Assembly: GCF_003955665.1 (NCBI RefSeq)
Contig: NZ_RXHU01000007.1
Location: 62,001-126,000 of the forward strand
Source of the DNA: Paenibacillus whitsoniae
Lineage (GTDB): Bacteria > Bacillota > Bacilli > Paenibacillales > NBRC-103111
Direction: 5' to 3'
DNA: 64,000 nucleotides
Shown here: piece by piece, positions 27,075 to 36,389 of the stretch
How positions within the stretch are numbered: position 1 is the first letter of the stretch
Layout: each line of letters starts with the position of its first letter
The notes under the pieces: generated by a model
Databases searched by the model: none
What the model was told of the DNA's origin: nothing
Seen by the model: the letters and a program-made list of their open reading frames with translations, nothing else
Translations under genes and position numbers: made by a program

Positions 27075-28736
27075 TTAGCGTTTGTTATAGCGGTCCAAGG
27101 AGGCTTTCTTGATTTCAATGGCGCGATCGAGTTTAACGGATTTGAATTTTTCGACGTATTTGTCGAAGGCATCCACAGGCTCTGTGCCTAGAATGATTTT
27201 CAGCGTCATTTCGTCAACCAATGTATCGATGTCAGTCATAATTTTCGCAAGCTCTGTACTTTCTTCAGGCGTAGCGGTAATTGGCGGCAGCTTGTGCTTG
27301 TCAACATCCGTTTTCGACCAAGTTGTTACGGCATCGCGCTGTGTTTGCAGGGCAAGATACTGTTCGATATAGCGTTTGTCTTGCACGAACGGTCCGTTGT
27401 GATTGCCGCGGATATAGAGCGCCATCGCTTGCGCAGGAGCCAGTTTATCCGGATTCTTCATCAGCAGATCGGTGTATTTCGGATAGTTGTTCTCCATGTT
27501 ATAAGAAACACCGGCTGTACCGAAGTTGAAAAGCATATGGCCTTCATCGGAGTAGCCGTAGTCCAGCAATTTGGCTGCAAGCTCAATGTTCTTGGAGCTG
27601 GCGGTGATCGCCACGGAACCGCCCGGGGCGTTGGCAGGGTCTTTTTGGCCGTACATCGCAATATCGCCTTTTTTCAGCACAGGATACGGAGCGCCGATGA
27701 GCACGCCTTTCGGATCTTTGGCCGTGATCAGCGGCTGCCATTTGCCGATACCGCCGCCTGCGTTCTGTACCGTGACGCCGGTTGCGCCGGAAGCCATATT
27801 GGCATCCAAGGCTTTGGAATCTGCCGTCGCGAAGTTTTTGTCAATCAGACCTTCTTCATACCATTTATGGAACGTTGCAAGGAAGTCTTTGTACCCTTTT
27901 TCGGCAGGTCCAAATTTGATGGCGCCTTTATCGTCGATGAAGAAGTCACGGGTGACGCCGAATGCACTGGCGAAAGCGCCGTTAGCAAGCTCGTTGAACG
28001 GTCTTGGCACGGAGACGACGGAGAACGCTGCCGTTGCGCCTTTCTTTTCTTTAAATGCTTTCAGCGTCGTATACCAGTCGTCGATCGTTTGCGGAACCGG
28101 CAGACCCAGATCGTCGAGCCAATCTTTGCGCACAATCGGCCCTTGGAAGACACGCAGATAGTCGTCACCGCGGATGAACGGGAACACATAGTAGCTGCCA
28201 TTGTCCGTTTTCACTTGCTTGTCGACATCCGGGTGTTCTTTCAAATATTTCTTGAAGTTTGGCGCATATTTATCGATTGTATCGTTAAGCTTCAGAATAT
28301 AGCCGTCTTTGATCGCCTTCTCCGGGCCGCCCGGGAAGTCGCCTTGGAAGTTGAATTCAATCATGTCCGGCAGATCGCCGGAAGCCAGCATGACGTTCAG
28401 CGCTTGCTTGCCCTGATTCGTCGGCGGGGTCAAGAATTTCAGGTTGACGCCGGTCGCCTTCTGCCAATTTTGATAGAATGGCACATCGGCTTGCGCGGAT
28501 TTCACCCCGACCAGATTGCCGGTAATTTCGGCCCAGTACGTTAATGTTTTATCCGTTTTCAGCGGATATGTGACAGCGGCGGCGGCAGGACTGGTTGTCG
28601 TACCGGAACCGCCGGAGGAAGCGGCAGGACTCGAGCTGCCGGAAGGCGACGAAGAATTAGACGAACATGCAACAACGAGACTTCCCATTAAGGATGTAGC
28701 AACAAGCACAGTGAATACCTTTTTGTTTCTTTTCAT
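27075..28736 (-). CDS. Extracellular sugar-binding lipoprotein, LplA-like
   Basis: The 553-residue precursor has a lysine-rich signal peptide and lipobox LVVAC with C24 as the lipidated residue. A Ser/Gly/Pro/Ala-rich linker follows and then a large extracellular binding domain (LTYWAEITGN, MLASGDLPDMIEFN, GWD-type pocket residues). It captures the transported oligosaccharide outside the membrane and passes it to the two permeases encoded downstream. The ATG at 28736 is preceded by AAGGAGG at 28741-28747 on the minus strand. A cre-like site and a pair of 15-base direct repeats lie upstream. The substrate cannot be inferred. Confidence 0.92.
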   Translation of the reverse strand: MKRNKKVFTVLVATSLMGSLVVACSSNSSSPSGSSSPAASSGGSGTTTSPAAAAVTYPLKTDKTLTYWAEITGNLVGVKSAQADVPFYQNWQKATGVNLKFLTPPTNQGKQALNVMLASGDLPDMIEFNFQGDFPGGPEKAIKDGYILKLNDTIDKYAPNFKKYLKEHPDVDKQVKTDNGSYYVFPFIRGDDYLRVFQGPIVRKDWLDDLGLPVPQTIDDWYTTLKAFKEKKGATAAFSVVSVPRPFNELANGAFASAFGVTRDFFIDDKGAIKFGPAEKGYKDFLATFHKWYEEGLIDKNFATADSKALDANMASGATGVTVQNAGGGIGKWQPLITAKDPKGVLIGAPYPVLKKGDIAMYGQKDPANAPGGSVAITASSKNIELAAKLLDYGYSDEGHMLFNFGTAGVSYNMENNYPKYTDLLMKNPDKLAPAQAMALYIRGNHNGPFVQDKRYIEQYLALQTQRDAVTTWSKTDVDKHKLPPITATPEESTELAKIMTDIDTLVDEMTLKIILGTEPVDAFDKYVEKFKSVKLDRAIEIKKASLDRYNKR

Positions 28737-28806
28737 GAGACGACCTCCTTGAAAAAGATGGGCTGAGCTTCTGCGTCTGGTCTAGCTGTGTTGATAATCC
28801 AACTAT

Positions 28807-28822
28807 ATGATAACGCTTTCAA
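28807..28822. promoter_or_regulatory. Candidate cre (CcpA) site upstream of the binding-protein gene
   Basis: ATGATAACGCTTTCAA fits the cre consensus with one mismatch. It lies about 70 bases upstream of the lipoprotein start and overlaps a possible -35 (TTGAAA on the minus strand), so CcpA would repress the operon when preferred sugar is present. Confidence 0.55.
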
Positions 28823-28831
28823 AATAACTAT

Positions 28832-28909
28832 CTTGAAAAAAGCCAATCGCGTCTCGAAAATTGGGTTCATGCTCTACAAAATGTCCAATTCCTTCTTGAA
28901 AAAAGCCAA
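28832..28909 (-). promoter_or_regulatory. Pair of 15-bp direct repeats, candidate activator sites
   Basis: CTTGAAAAAAGCCAA occurs exactly at 28832-28846 and 28895-28909, 63 bases apart, which is close to six helical turns. Both copies lie upstream of the transporter promoter, where the neighbouring AraC-type regulator would be expected to bind. Confidence 0.5.
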
Positions 28910-28937
28910 AATGGAGGCGGAATCATCCGTTTATTTA

Positions 28938-28965
28938 AGAAAAAGGGCCGGTTCTCACCGGCTCC
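28938..28965 (-). terminator. Terminator of the AraC regulator gene
   Basis: GCCGGT and ACCGGC pair around TCTC; on the minus strand the stem is followed by CCCTTTTTCTT. It separates the regulator from the transporter operon. Confidence 0.75.
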
Positions 28966-28993
28966 TGCTTTGTTTTGCGCCTATAGGATGGTC

Positions 28994-31366
28994 TCATCTT
29001 TGCTCAACCAATTCTTTGTATTTGCCTGGCGTAATGCCCTCTACCTTCTTGAAAACGCGGATGAACGCGTTAATATCGTTAAAGCCGACCCCATAGGCGG
29101 CATCGCCGACCGATTGTTCCTCCTGCATCAGGAGCTGCTTGGACTTCTCGATCCGCACTTTGTTGATACGGTCCAGCAAGCCTTCGCCGGCATGGTCCTT
29201 GAATAACTTGGACAGGTAGGTCGCTTTCCGGTCAAAATGGCTGCCGATCATGGACACATTCAGATTCGCATCGGCGTAATTGTGCTCAATGTAGCTATTC
29301 ACTTGATCGACGAGCTGCTGCATCGCTTTCTGCTTGGTCAGCGTTTGGGCATGCTGGCGCTTGGAAACGGTGTGCGCGCACACAAGTTCGAGCATCTCAC
29401 TCAGCTGCTGCTTGATTTCATCCTTGGACTTGCTTTGCAGCAGCCGCTCGACCTGCTTCGGATGGCGAATAAAGAAGCTTTCCTGCAAGCCGCCGGTATC
29501 GTTCAAGCAAGTCATGAGCGTAGACAGCATATTTTGCAGCAGCAGTCGCGTCATGGCAATCGAACTGCCGGCATCTTGAAAATTTCGGTCTAAAATTTCG
29601 TTTATAATGTGCTGGGCTTCCGTAAGCTCCCCGAATTTGGCGGCATTGAGCAGTTGCTGTTCGAGCTGCATCGGATAATAATAGCCGCTTGGGTTGTCGC
29701 AGGCCGTATGCGCGATGAGATCCGGATACGCAAGAATATCGGCGTCTCCCACAACAAGCTTATAGGTCATCGCATCAAGCGCTTCAAGGAACGCCTGCGG
29801 CACGAACTGGATATGCTCATAGGTGCTTGAGATGGAAATCGTCAGGTTTATGCCGTACGTGGAAGCCAGAAACTGCCGGGCTTCGTCGGCAATGCGCACG
29901 AGCTCGTTCTTGGCGCTTTGCTCATCCTCCATCGTGAGGTTTACTAAGCAGGCCAGTGAATCGTCGATTTCAGCGGCATAGCCGCGGTGCTGAGCGGAGA
30001 GCAGCTCTTCTACCACATTGCTGACGATGAAGTGCAGCAGCTTCCATTTCTCTTCCTCCGTTGACAGGGTGACGCGTTCAAAGAACGTTTCGCTTTTGTC
30101 CACGACGAACAGCATGACGGCGAATTGCTTCCGGTCGAGCTTCATCTCGAACGTAGTGAGCGCTTCGGCGACCGGGATTCGTCCGTCGAGCTTGCCGCGA
30201 AGCAGCTTCTCAACGAAATGGGAGCGGACGATGTGCCGCTGCTGCTCCATTTTGCTTTTGAAATCGGCCATTTCATCCAGGGTATGGTTTACAGCTTCTT
30301 GGATAAAATGAAACTCGTTAAACCGGTTGGCCGATTGCAGCACTTCCTTCTTCGCGAATGCCTGGACAAGCCGGCGTACGGGATGATAGTTGCGGCGAAG
30401 GAAGAACAGCGTCAGAATGCCGCCGCCCAGCAGCGAGATCAGCATACTGAGATACGTCAAATTCCGAACGTGGGAAGCCTTTTGCCAATAGATCGCACTT
30501 GGCATGATGGAGACGTATTTGAGCTTCGAACGCGGAGACTGAATCGAGAAGACCTCGTACTCATCGCCGTTCGGGGCCGTGTAATTGAAATTCGGATTCG
30601 CAATTAACTTGTCGTATGGAAAAGTGGCAGGCATCGCGATCTCCGAATTGGAGGCGAGCACTGTATTGAATTCATTCAGAATCAACACATGCCCCTCATT
30701 GAAAACCTCCATGTTCTGAATGGCACTCAGAATGCGCGATTGATCCACCATGATGACGTTTGTCGCACTCGGTTGCCCGTGATCGAGCGGATACGTGCTG
30801 ATGTAGGCGACGGACTTCTGCAACGAATTGTCTTCCGCAATGCGCGTTATCGGAATGAAGCCTTTGAAATTCGGTTGGGTCATCATTAATTGCCAAGAGT
30901 TGTAAGACCATTTATTGTTCTTGTGGAGCGTCTCATAAGCAAATTCTGTCGTCCGGACCGTCGACGGCAAAATAACGGATTGATCTTTATTCAAATAGAT
31001 GTAAAAGGAATCGATTAAGGGATAGGAGGTTTTGTACTGCGCAAGGGTGCGGGCAATTTGATAGGTGTCGTATCGATAGTCTTTGGGAAAGGCTTCGTAT
31101 TTATTGGAATAGAGCAGTTCTTGCAAGTTGACGTTCCATGTAATTTCAAAATTCAGCTGTTCCATCGCTTTAAACTGATTGTCCATCACTTCGCGGACTT
31201 GCTTGAGGAGAGAATCGTTCGCCTGTTGAATTTCTTCCTTGAGCGTCCGATTGGATTCAAAGTAGAGCAGAAGCCCGATCACGACGGGCAGCAGCAAAAT
31301 CACGATATACGAAATCAACCAGGTCAGCACGATGCTCTGTCGATTAAAGAAGAGAAGTTTTCGCAT
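28994..31366 (-). CDS. Membrane-bound AraC-family regulator, YesS-like
   Basis: The 790-residue protein has an N-terminal membrane segment (SIVLTWLISYIVILLLPVVIGLLLY), an extracellular sensor region of about 260 residues, and a second membrane segment (LTYLSMLISLLGGGILTLFFL near residue 300). A cytosolic linker and a C-terminal AraC double helix-turn-helix follow (MIGSHFDRKATYLSKLFKDH, VGDAAYGVGFNDINAFIRVFKKVEG). This is the YesS-type one-component design: the sugar signal is read outside and DNA is bound inside. It lies directly upstream of the LplABC-type operon on the same strand, with its own terminator, and is the likely activator of that operon. A cre-like site sits before its own start. 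Confidence 0.88.
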   Translation of the reverse strand: MRKLLFFNRQSIVLTWLISYIVILLLPVVIGLLLYFESNRTLKEEIQQANDSLLKQVREVMDNQFKAMEQLNFEITWNVNLQELLYSNKYEAFPKDYRYDTYQIARTLAQYKTSYPLIDSFYIYLNKDQSVILPSTVRTTEFAYETLHKNNKWSYNSWQLMMTQPNFKGFIPITRIAEDNSLQKSVAYISTYPLDHGQPSATNVIMVDQSRILSAIQNMEVFNEGHVLILNEFNTVLASNSEIAMPATFPYDKLIANPNFNYTAPNGDEYEVFSIQSPRSKLKYVSIMPSAIYWQKASHVRNLTYLSMLISLLGGGILTLFFLRRNYHPVRRLVQAFAKKEVLQSANRFNEFHFIQEAVNHTLDEMADFKSKMEQQRHIVRSHFVEKLLRGKLDGRIPVAEALTTFEMKLDRKQFAVMLFVVDKSETFFERVTLSTEEEKWKLLHFIVSNVVEELLSAQHRGYAAEIDDSLACLVNLTMEDEQSAKNELVRIADEARQFLASTYGINLTISISSTYEHIQFVPQAFLEALDAMTYKLVVGDADILAYPDLIAHTACDNPSGYYYPMQLEQQLLNAAKFGELTEAQHIINEILDRNFQDAGSSIAMTRLLLQNMLSTLMTCLNDTGGLQESFFIRHPKQVERLLQSKSKDEIKQQLSEMLELVCAHTVSKRQHAQTLTKQKAMQQLVDQVNSYIEHNYADANLNVSMIGSHFDRKATYLSKLFKDHAGEGLLDRINKVRIEKSKQLLMQEEQSVGDAAYGVGFNDINAFIRVFKKVEGITPGKYKELVEQR

Positions 31367-31414
31367 GTGAACAGCCCCTCTCTATGTCAATGAAATATCG
31401 TTTGCAACTTAGAA

Positions 31415-31430
31415 ATGATAGCGTTCTCAT
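31415..31430. promoter_or_regulatory. Candidate cre (CcpA) site upstream of the YesS-like gene
   Basis: ATGATAGCGTTCTCAT fits the cre consensus with one mismatch and shares its core with the site at 28807. It lies 49 bases upstream of the regulator start, suggesting carbon catabolite control of both the regulator and its target. Confidence 0.5.
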
Positions 31431-31488
31431 TCTATTGTAGGCCCTTCCTCACCTTGCGTCAACGACGGAAAGTGAGGTGTGCCGATTG

Positions 31489-32745
31489 CTAGTCAATCGT
31501 TTGATAGCGCTCTTTGCCGAAGAAATAGTAGAAAAGCAGAGAGATGAGCACATAAATAACCGCCGTCACGCAAAACGCATACGCATAGCCCAAATAACTC
31601 CCGTAGCGGGAGACGAGGCCTGTACTTAACGGAGAAGCGATGAACCAGCCCAAATTGAAGACCGCTTCTCCCGATGAGGAGGCGAGGCCGCGGAGCGAGC
31701 GGTGGACGTAACTCATTTTGATGGAATTGTAAAAAGGGTTCGCGGCATTCATTAGCGCCTGCCGGAACAAATACCCGCCCGAGGACAGATAGAAATTGGC
31801 GGAAAATGCTGTCAGCAGCAGAAACGGAATCGAGCTGAGCTGCAAATACACGACAGATTTGACCTCTCCGTAGCGTTTGGCGATCATGGGTCCGATCAGG
31901 AAGGCGACGGCTGTCGCGGCTTGTCCAAGGGCGACCACGATGCCGATTGCAGATTTGGAAGCTTCGAACCGGTCTTCGAAATAGACGTTCAAGTATGGTA
32001 CAATCATGCCGCCGCCGATCGAGGAGAGCAGGCCCAGCATGCAAAAGATCGCGATCACCTGCAGCGAGGTCTTGTGCTCTTTTACAGTCAGCCGCCAGTT
32101 CAGTTTCTCGCGCCTAGGCTGCTGTTCCTGCCGGCTTTTATCAAATAAGGACATCGGAATGACGCCGAGCGCCGCGATGCCTATGCCGATGAGCAGTGTC
32201 ACTTGCAGGCTGTGAATGTTTTCAAGGCCGAAGCCGAAATGAAATAAATCGCAAAGCACGCCGCCAAGTGCGATACCGATGACATTCGCGAGCATAACGA
32301 GCGCCATGTTCAAGGAAAATAGGTGAACGCGCTGCTCCGGCGTCGAGTTGTTCGCCATAAACGGCAGGATCGTTGCGGAGACGACGGCCAGCGCCATGCC
32401 GCCAAGGAAAGCCGCGATCAACATGCCGTGCTCCACTTGGATGAGCGATCGCGCGGTAAGCGCCAGGATGGTGAAGATCAGCCCTGCGGAGATGACCTTC
32501 TTGGGTCCGAAGCGATCATTCATAATGCCGGCGGGAATCAGGATGATTGCTGCCGCCAGCGCCGACATGCCGACCATGCTGCCGACCGTCGTTTGGCCGA
32601 AGCCAAGGCTTTTGACATAAAGATTGTAGACGAGTCCGAACATGGATATGCCTAGATTCCAAACGAAATTGAACCAGAAAAATAACTTAATATTGCGACT
32701 ATACCCAGTCAATTGGTACTTCCATTCGCGAAGCAAAGTGATCAT
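31489..32745 (-). CDS. Major facilitator superfamily transporter
   Basis: The 418-residue protein has about twelve hydrophobic segments in two halves joined by a charged loop (FDKSRQEQQPRREKLNWRLTVKEHK). The first-half MFS signature appears as AGIMNDRFGPKKVISAG, between helices 2 and 3. The substrate is not evident; drug or sugar efflux are both possible. The ATG at 32745 has AAGGAAA upstream on the minus strand. It is monocistronic between a divergent YdjO-like gene and the AraC regulator. Confidence 0.85.
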   Translation of the reverse strand: MITLLREWKYQLTGYSRNIKLFFWFNFVWNLGISMFGLVYNLYVKSLGFGQTTVGSMVGMSALAAAIILIPAGIMNDRFGPKKVISAGLIFTILALTARSLIQVEHGMLIAAFLGGMALAVVSATILPFMANNSTPEQRVHLFSLNMALVMLANVIGIALGGVLCDLFHFGFGLENIHSLQVTLLIGIGIAALGVIPMSLFDKSRQEQQPRREKLNWRLTVKEHKTSLQVIAIFCMLGLLSSIGGGMIVPYLNVYFEDRFEASKSAIGIVVALGQAATAVAFLIGPMIAKRYGEVKSVVYLQLSSIPFLLLTAFSANFYLSSGGYLFRQALMNAANPFYNSIKMSYVHRSLRGLASSSGEAVFNLGWFIASPLSTGLVSRYGSYLGYAYAFCVTAVIYVLISLLFYYFFGKERYQTID

Positions 32746-32850
32746 GATGGAGATTTCCTTTGTAATTGTGTCTAAATTGTAAGCGTCTTTTCTATTCTAC
32801 CACTGGTAAATACTTTTGAACACGGGAAACACTTGATATTCGATGGGATC

Positions 32851-32858
32851 TGTATAAT
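32851..32858 (+). promoter_or_regulatory. Extended -10 promoter of the ydjO-like gene
   Basis: TGTATAAT is a consensus extended -10, about 44 bases before the start codon. The nearby TTGATA is only 14 bases upstream, so the -35 is weak. Confidence 0.45.
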
Positions 32859-32901
32859 AATAAGTAATCTAATCTACGAAGCAGGGAGTACGAGAATTAA
32901 A

Positions 32902-33135
32902 ATGTCTACATCAACAAGTGTCGTGACAGAAGAACAAAAGCCGGATCTGGAGCAAATTGAAATTTGGAAATGTAAAGCGACAGAATGTAAAGCATGGGTT
33001 CGCAAAGAGTTCGTTACGGAAGCTGTACCGACTTGTCCGCTCTGCAAAGGTCAGATGGTGCGCAGCTATAAGCATGTGCCGGTGACAACGAAAAAAGGGA
33101 ACAAGAAGTTCCTGGTAGGCAAAAAAAGATTCTAA
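32902..33135 (+). CDS. YdjO-like cold-inducible zinc-ribbon protein
   Basis: A 77-residue protein with two cysteine pairs, WKCKATECKAW and CPLCKGQM, forming a rubredoxin-like zinc knuckle. The pattern W-C-x4-C-x-W-x-R-K, then CPLC and MV, is shared with Bacillus subtilis YdjO, described as cold-inducible. The function is unknown. ATG 32902 is chosen because the conserved part starts soon after it; the longer frame from 32833 runs through the promoter. A strong terminator follows at 33155. Confidence 0.75.
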   Translation: MSTSTSVVTEEQKPDLEQIEIWKCKATECKAWVRKEFVTEAVPTCPLCKGQMVRSYKHVPVTTKKGNKKFLVGKKRF

Positions 33136-33154
33136 CGAGTTCCGAGAAATCGAG

Positions 33155-33209
33155 AGATCATAAGCATCTTCGTGCGAGGCGTGAAGAGTGATGCTTGTGA
33201 TCTTTTTTG
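33155..33209 (+). terminator. Terminator after the ydjO-like gene
   Basis: AGATCATAAGCATC pairs with GATGCTTGTGATCT (one G-T pair) and is followed by TTTTTTGCTTTT. Confidence 0.85.
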
Positions 33210-33267
33210 CTTTTCTAGCAAGTATCCGGTGAGACAGGCATACGCTCTACTAAAGGGGGCGATCGGC

Positions 33268-33714
33268 ATGTCGGAGAGCGACTGGAAGCTGAGCGAGGAT
33301 TCCACGCGGATGATTCAAGAATTAATTGCACGCAAGATGAAATGGGATAAACTGAAGGGACGGCAGCCGATTTTGTCCATTGCGGCTGCGGGGATCGTGC
33401 TGTTCGTGCTTTATGCGTTATATCGCACTGTGATTGCCAAATCAGGAGGCAACGCCCTGCTGATGCTCGATCTGCTCATTGCCAATAGGCTGCTGTGCGG
33501 GGGGCTGCTGGTTGGTGTTTTTCTAGTGATGTACGCATCTTTACTCGCCAAGAAGGTGGAGTCGGCCAAGGAAGACTACGAGAGTTTGAGAATTGAAACC
33601 ATTGAGCGACTGGAGGCTTCCTGGTTGAAGGAAGAAGAAAAATCCGCTTCGCGTGATCAGCTGTCCTCCTTCCTATTTCAGCGATATGCGATTAATATAG
33701 GATATAAGAGTTAA
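33268..33714 (+). CDS. Small membrane protein, possibly DUF2663 (YpbF-like)
   Basis: The 148-residue protein has a charged N-terminus (SEDSTRMIQELIARKMKWDKLKG), two membrane segments (ILSIAAAGIVLFVLYALYRTV and LLCGGLLVGVFLVMYASLLA), and a coiled-coil-like acidic tail ending in YAINIGYKS. The topology and length resemble the YpbF/DUF2663 family of Bacilli, an identification from memory of the pattern. ATG 33268 follows AAAGGGGG; the longer frame from 33172 overlaps the terminator of the previous gene. The function is unknown. Confidence 0.6.
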   Translation: MSESDWKLSEDSTRMIQELIARKMKWDKLKGRQPILSIAAAGIVLFVLYALYRTVIAKSGGNALLMLDLLIANRLLCGGLLVGVFLVMYASLLAKKVESAKEDYESLRIETIERLEASWLKEEEKSASRDQLSSFLFQRYAINIGYKS

Positions 33715-33736
33715 TTTCAATGCGGAGGAGTTTCGT

Positions 33737-34351
33737 GTGGTGGCGTATTCATGTCAATTTGTACAACATGTAGAAAACAGTTGGAACCGGCTGCCGAGCG
33801 AGAAGCTGACAGGCGTTGTGGCTGGCGAGCCGCCGCGGCTTGAAACGACTTTCCAGGCTTGTTGGACCGAAGACAGCCTGTACATCCGGTTTCTTTGCGA
33901 AGACGATCACGTCGTCGCTACGATGACCGAGCACGACGATCCGATCTACCAAGAGGACGTCGTGGAAGTATTTGTATCGCCGACAGGGAAGCTGACCGAT
34001 TACTACGAGTTCGAAGTGAGCCCAACCGGCGTGCTATTCGATGCTTTCATCCATAACCACCTGAATGGTAGTATCGATGGCGACATTGCTTGGCATGCAC
34101 CAGGCTTTCGAGCGGAGATTACACCGTATGCCGAAGGCTGGGTTTCGTACATCATTCGCATTCCATTCGCCGACCTGGACGGTCGGGCTATGCCGGCAGA
34201 CGGCGAAACGTGGCTGTGCAACTTTTACCGGATCGACGACGACCGTGAAGGCAATCGCCACTATTGGGCCTGGTGCCCGACCGGACAGATCAATTATCAC
34301 GTGCCGCAGAAGTTCGGCCAGATGGTGTTCGAGCGGAGAGAAAATTACTGA
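33737..34351 (+). CDS. CBM9-like carbohydrate-binding protein
   Basis: The 204-residue single-domain protein carries motifs of the family 9-like carbohydrate-binding beta sandwich: FQACWTEDSLYIRFLCED, then DPIYQEDVVEVFVSP, YYEFEVSPTGVLFD, and WVSYIIRIPFADL near the C-terminus. There is no signal peptide and no catalytic domain, so it is a cytosolic stand-alone module. Such proteins are common beside sugar-degrading genes in Paenibacillus, with unknown role. It starts at GTG (33737) behind GGAGGAG. A repeat-rich gap follows. Confidence 0.8.
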   Translation: MVAYSCQFVQHVENSWNRLPSEKLTGVVAGEPPRLETTFQACWTEDSLYIRFLCEDDHVVATMTEHDDPIYQEDVVEVFVSPTGKLTDYYEFEVSPTGVLFDAFIHNHLNGSIDGDIAWHAPGFRAEITPYAEGWVSYIIRIPFADLDGRAMPADGETWLCNFYRIDDDREGNRHYWAWCPTGQINYHVPQKFGQMVFERRENY

Positions 34352-34471
34352 CTTTTTGCAGGAACCCCGGGTCGTCCCCAGAATCGAGTTACCCCCACAA
34401 TAACAGCTTGACCAACCTCGCTCGCCTCGTGCCAAAACAGTATGCCTTGGCTCGGAGCGAGTGGGGAACCA

Positions 34472-34579
34472 AGTATCGTGACAAGTGAACGTAGAGCAAT
34501 CTACTCGACTCGAGGTAACGTGACAAGTGAAACAGAGCAAGCTGCTCGAGGTAACGTGACAAGTGAATCAGAGCTTTTA
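34472..34579. repeat. Three tandem copies of a ~36-bp intergenic repeat
   Basis: Copies begin at 34472, 34514 and 34550, each with the core CGTGACAAGTGAA and, in the first two, a downstream AGAGCAA...CTCGA. The spacing is 42 then 36 bases. The core resembles the ACAAGYTAA of the next array, so both arrays may derive from one ancestor. Confidence 0.65.
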
Positions 34580-34589
34580 CACTCATACT

Positions 34590-34823
34590 GCAACAAGCTA
34601 ATCTCCCAGCATTCGCTCCAAGATCAGCAACAAGCTAATCTCCCGCCATCCGCTCCAACTTCAGAAACAAGTTAAACTCCCGCTTTCCGCTCCAAGCACA
34701 GTAACAAGCTAAACTAACGCCCATCCGCTTCAAGCATCAGCAACAAGCTAATCTCCCGCCATCCCCTCTCCAAGCACAGCAACAAGTTAAACTCCCGCCA
34801 TCCGCTCCAAGCACAGTAACAAA
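34590..34823. repeat. Six and a partial tandem copies of a 37-39 bp repeat
   Basis: Copies begin at 34590, 34627, 34664, 34701, 34740, 34779 and 34816 (partial). Each starts GCAACAAGCTAA or GTAACAAGCTAAA and ends CCGCTCCAAGCACA or similar. The units are directly adjacent, without unique spacers, and vary by 1-2 base indels. The rest of the gap to 34992 shows no gene. Confidence 0.8.
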
Positions 34824-34992
34824 ATGTATTTCTGCAGTAAATTTGCCGGAAAGCGGCTGTGTCGAGAGAAGTACCTGCGTTTCATACAGGTAATTTAGCG
34901 TCATTCCTTCTATCTCGCCTGAAATTGGCAGCGAAGTCGGAAATCTAATGTAGGTTTTACAACTTGTAATTGAGTGGCATCGTGCGCCTGCA

Positions 34993-36201
34993 TTACGCAG
35001 GCGCAGCCGTCCCCAGCACCGCCTGCAGGCGCTGGAATGCCCAGATTAGCTCCTCCTGCGTAATCGTAAGCGGAGGAGCTAGGCGAATCGTATGCTCATG
35101 GGTCTCCTTGCACAGCAAGCCGAGCCCCATGAGCTTCTCGCAGTAGCCCCTCGCCGGCATCGTCAGCTCGATGCCGATAAACAGCCCGCGCCCCCGCAGC
35201 TCCTTGATCAGCGGGGAGCGGAGCTCGCCCAGGCGCTGGAGCAGCCCAGCGCCCAAAACCTCGGAGCGCTCGGCCAGCGCCTCGCGCTCCAGCACCTCCA
35301 AGGCGGCAACCGCCACCGCGCACGCGAGCGGGTTGCCGCCGAACGTCGAGCCGTGTGAGCCGGGCTCAAACACGGCTAAAACCTCCCGATCTCCGGCGAC
35401 CGCCGAGATCGGAAGCACGCCGCCGCCGAGGGCTTTGCCGAGCAGCAGGAGGTGGGGGGTGACCCCCTCCCAATCGCAGGCGAAGCGGCGGCCGGTGCGG
35501 CCGAATCCCGTCTGGATCTCGTCGGCCGCAAATACAACCCGATTCGCCTCGCACAGCTCGAAGCAATCGCGCAAGTACCCCGCCGGCGGGATGATGATGC
35601 CGGCTTCGCCCTGGATCGGCTCGACGAGGAAGCCGGCCGTGTTCGGGCCAATCGCCGCGCGCAGCGCCTCCACATCCCCGTAGGGGATGATGCGGAAGCC
35701 CGGCGTAAACGGCCCGAACCCGCGCCGGTACGCCGGCTCGGAGGAGAACGACGTCACGGTGATCGTCCGCCCGTGAAAGTTCCCTGCGCAGACGATGATC
35801 TCCGTCTGCCCGTCCGGGATGCCTTTGACGTCGCAGCCCCAGCGGCGGATCGCTTTAATCGCCGTTTCGACCGCCTCGGCGCCGGTATTCATGGGCAAAA
35901 TCATCTCCTTGCCCGTATACGCCGCTAATTTTTCATAGAATTCGCCTAACATGTCATGATGAAAAGCTCTGGACGTCAGCGTCACCTTACCGGCCTGCTC
36001 AAGCAAGGCGTTCAAGATGTGCGGATGCCGGTGTCCGTGGTTGAGCGCCGAGTAAGCACTGAGCATATCCATATAACGACGGCCTTCCGGATCCTCGACC
36101 CATACGCCTTCGGCCTTTGAAATAACAATCGGGAGCGGATGATAGTTGGCGGCTCCATACTTCTCCGTTTGGCGGATAATCGCGTCGCTGCGGTTCGTCA
36201 T
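34993..36201 (-). CDS. rocD: Ornithine aminotransferase
   Basis: This 402-residue class III PLP aminotransferase has the ornithine-specific opening [21 protein letters not shown], the cofactor segments [18 protein letters not shown] and [11 protein letters not shown], and the Schiff-base lysine in [10 protein letters not shown]. It converts ornithine plus 2-oxoglutarate to glutamate semialdehyde plus glutamate in arginine catabolism. ATG 36201 follows GGAGGAATGGCGC. Arginase is encoded 2.2 kb away on the same strand but separated by other genes, so they are not one operon here. A GCGCCTGC/GCAGGCGC hairpin overlaps its stop codon. Confidence 0.92.
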   Translation of the reverse strand: MTNRSDAIIRQTEKYGAANYHPLPIVISKAEGVWVEDPEGRRYMDMLSAYSALNHGHRHPHILNALLEQAGKVTLTSRAFHHDMLGEFYEKLAAYTGKEMILPMNTGAEAVETAIKAIRRWGCDVKGIPDGQTEIIVCAGNFHGRTITVTSFSSEPAYRRGFGPFTPGFRIIPYGDVEALRAAIGPNTAGFLVEPIQGEAGIIIPPAGYLRDCFELCEANRVVFAADEIQTGFGRTGRRFACDWEGVTPHLLLLGKALGGGVLPISAVAGDREVLAVFEPGSHGSTFGGNPLACAVAVAALEVLEREALAERSEVLGAGLLQRLGELRSPLIKELRGRGLFIGIELTMPARGYCEKLMGLGLLCKETHEHTIRLAPPLTITQEELIWAFQRLQAVLGTAAPA

Positions 36202-36389
36202 GCGCCATTCCTCCTTCGGGGACTGGAAGTGCCCAGCCTCATACCTTATACTATTCTCGAGGAGGGAAACGTTGCCAACGGGCGAGGGTTTGTTTGACTG
36301 AAAACGCATACTACTGGCTATTCCGTTCACACTAAGAAACAGGCCTTATCGCAGCAAGACAACCTGAAGAAACGGGGAAGGTGCACAGC

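Noticed and set aside
27294..28544. 416-codon frame antisense to the sugar-binding lipoprotein
   Set aside because: The lipoprotein is unmistakable, and the antisense product matches no family pattern and lacks a start signal.
34472..34823. Possible CRISPR array because of regularly spaced 36-39 base repeats
   Set aside because: Units are directly adjacent with no unique spacers, the units themselves vary, and no cas genes are present.
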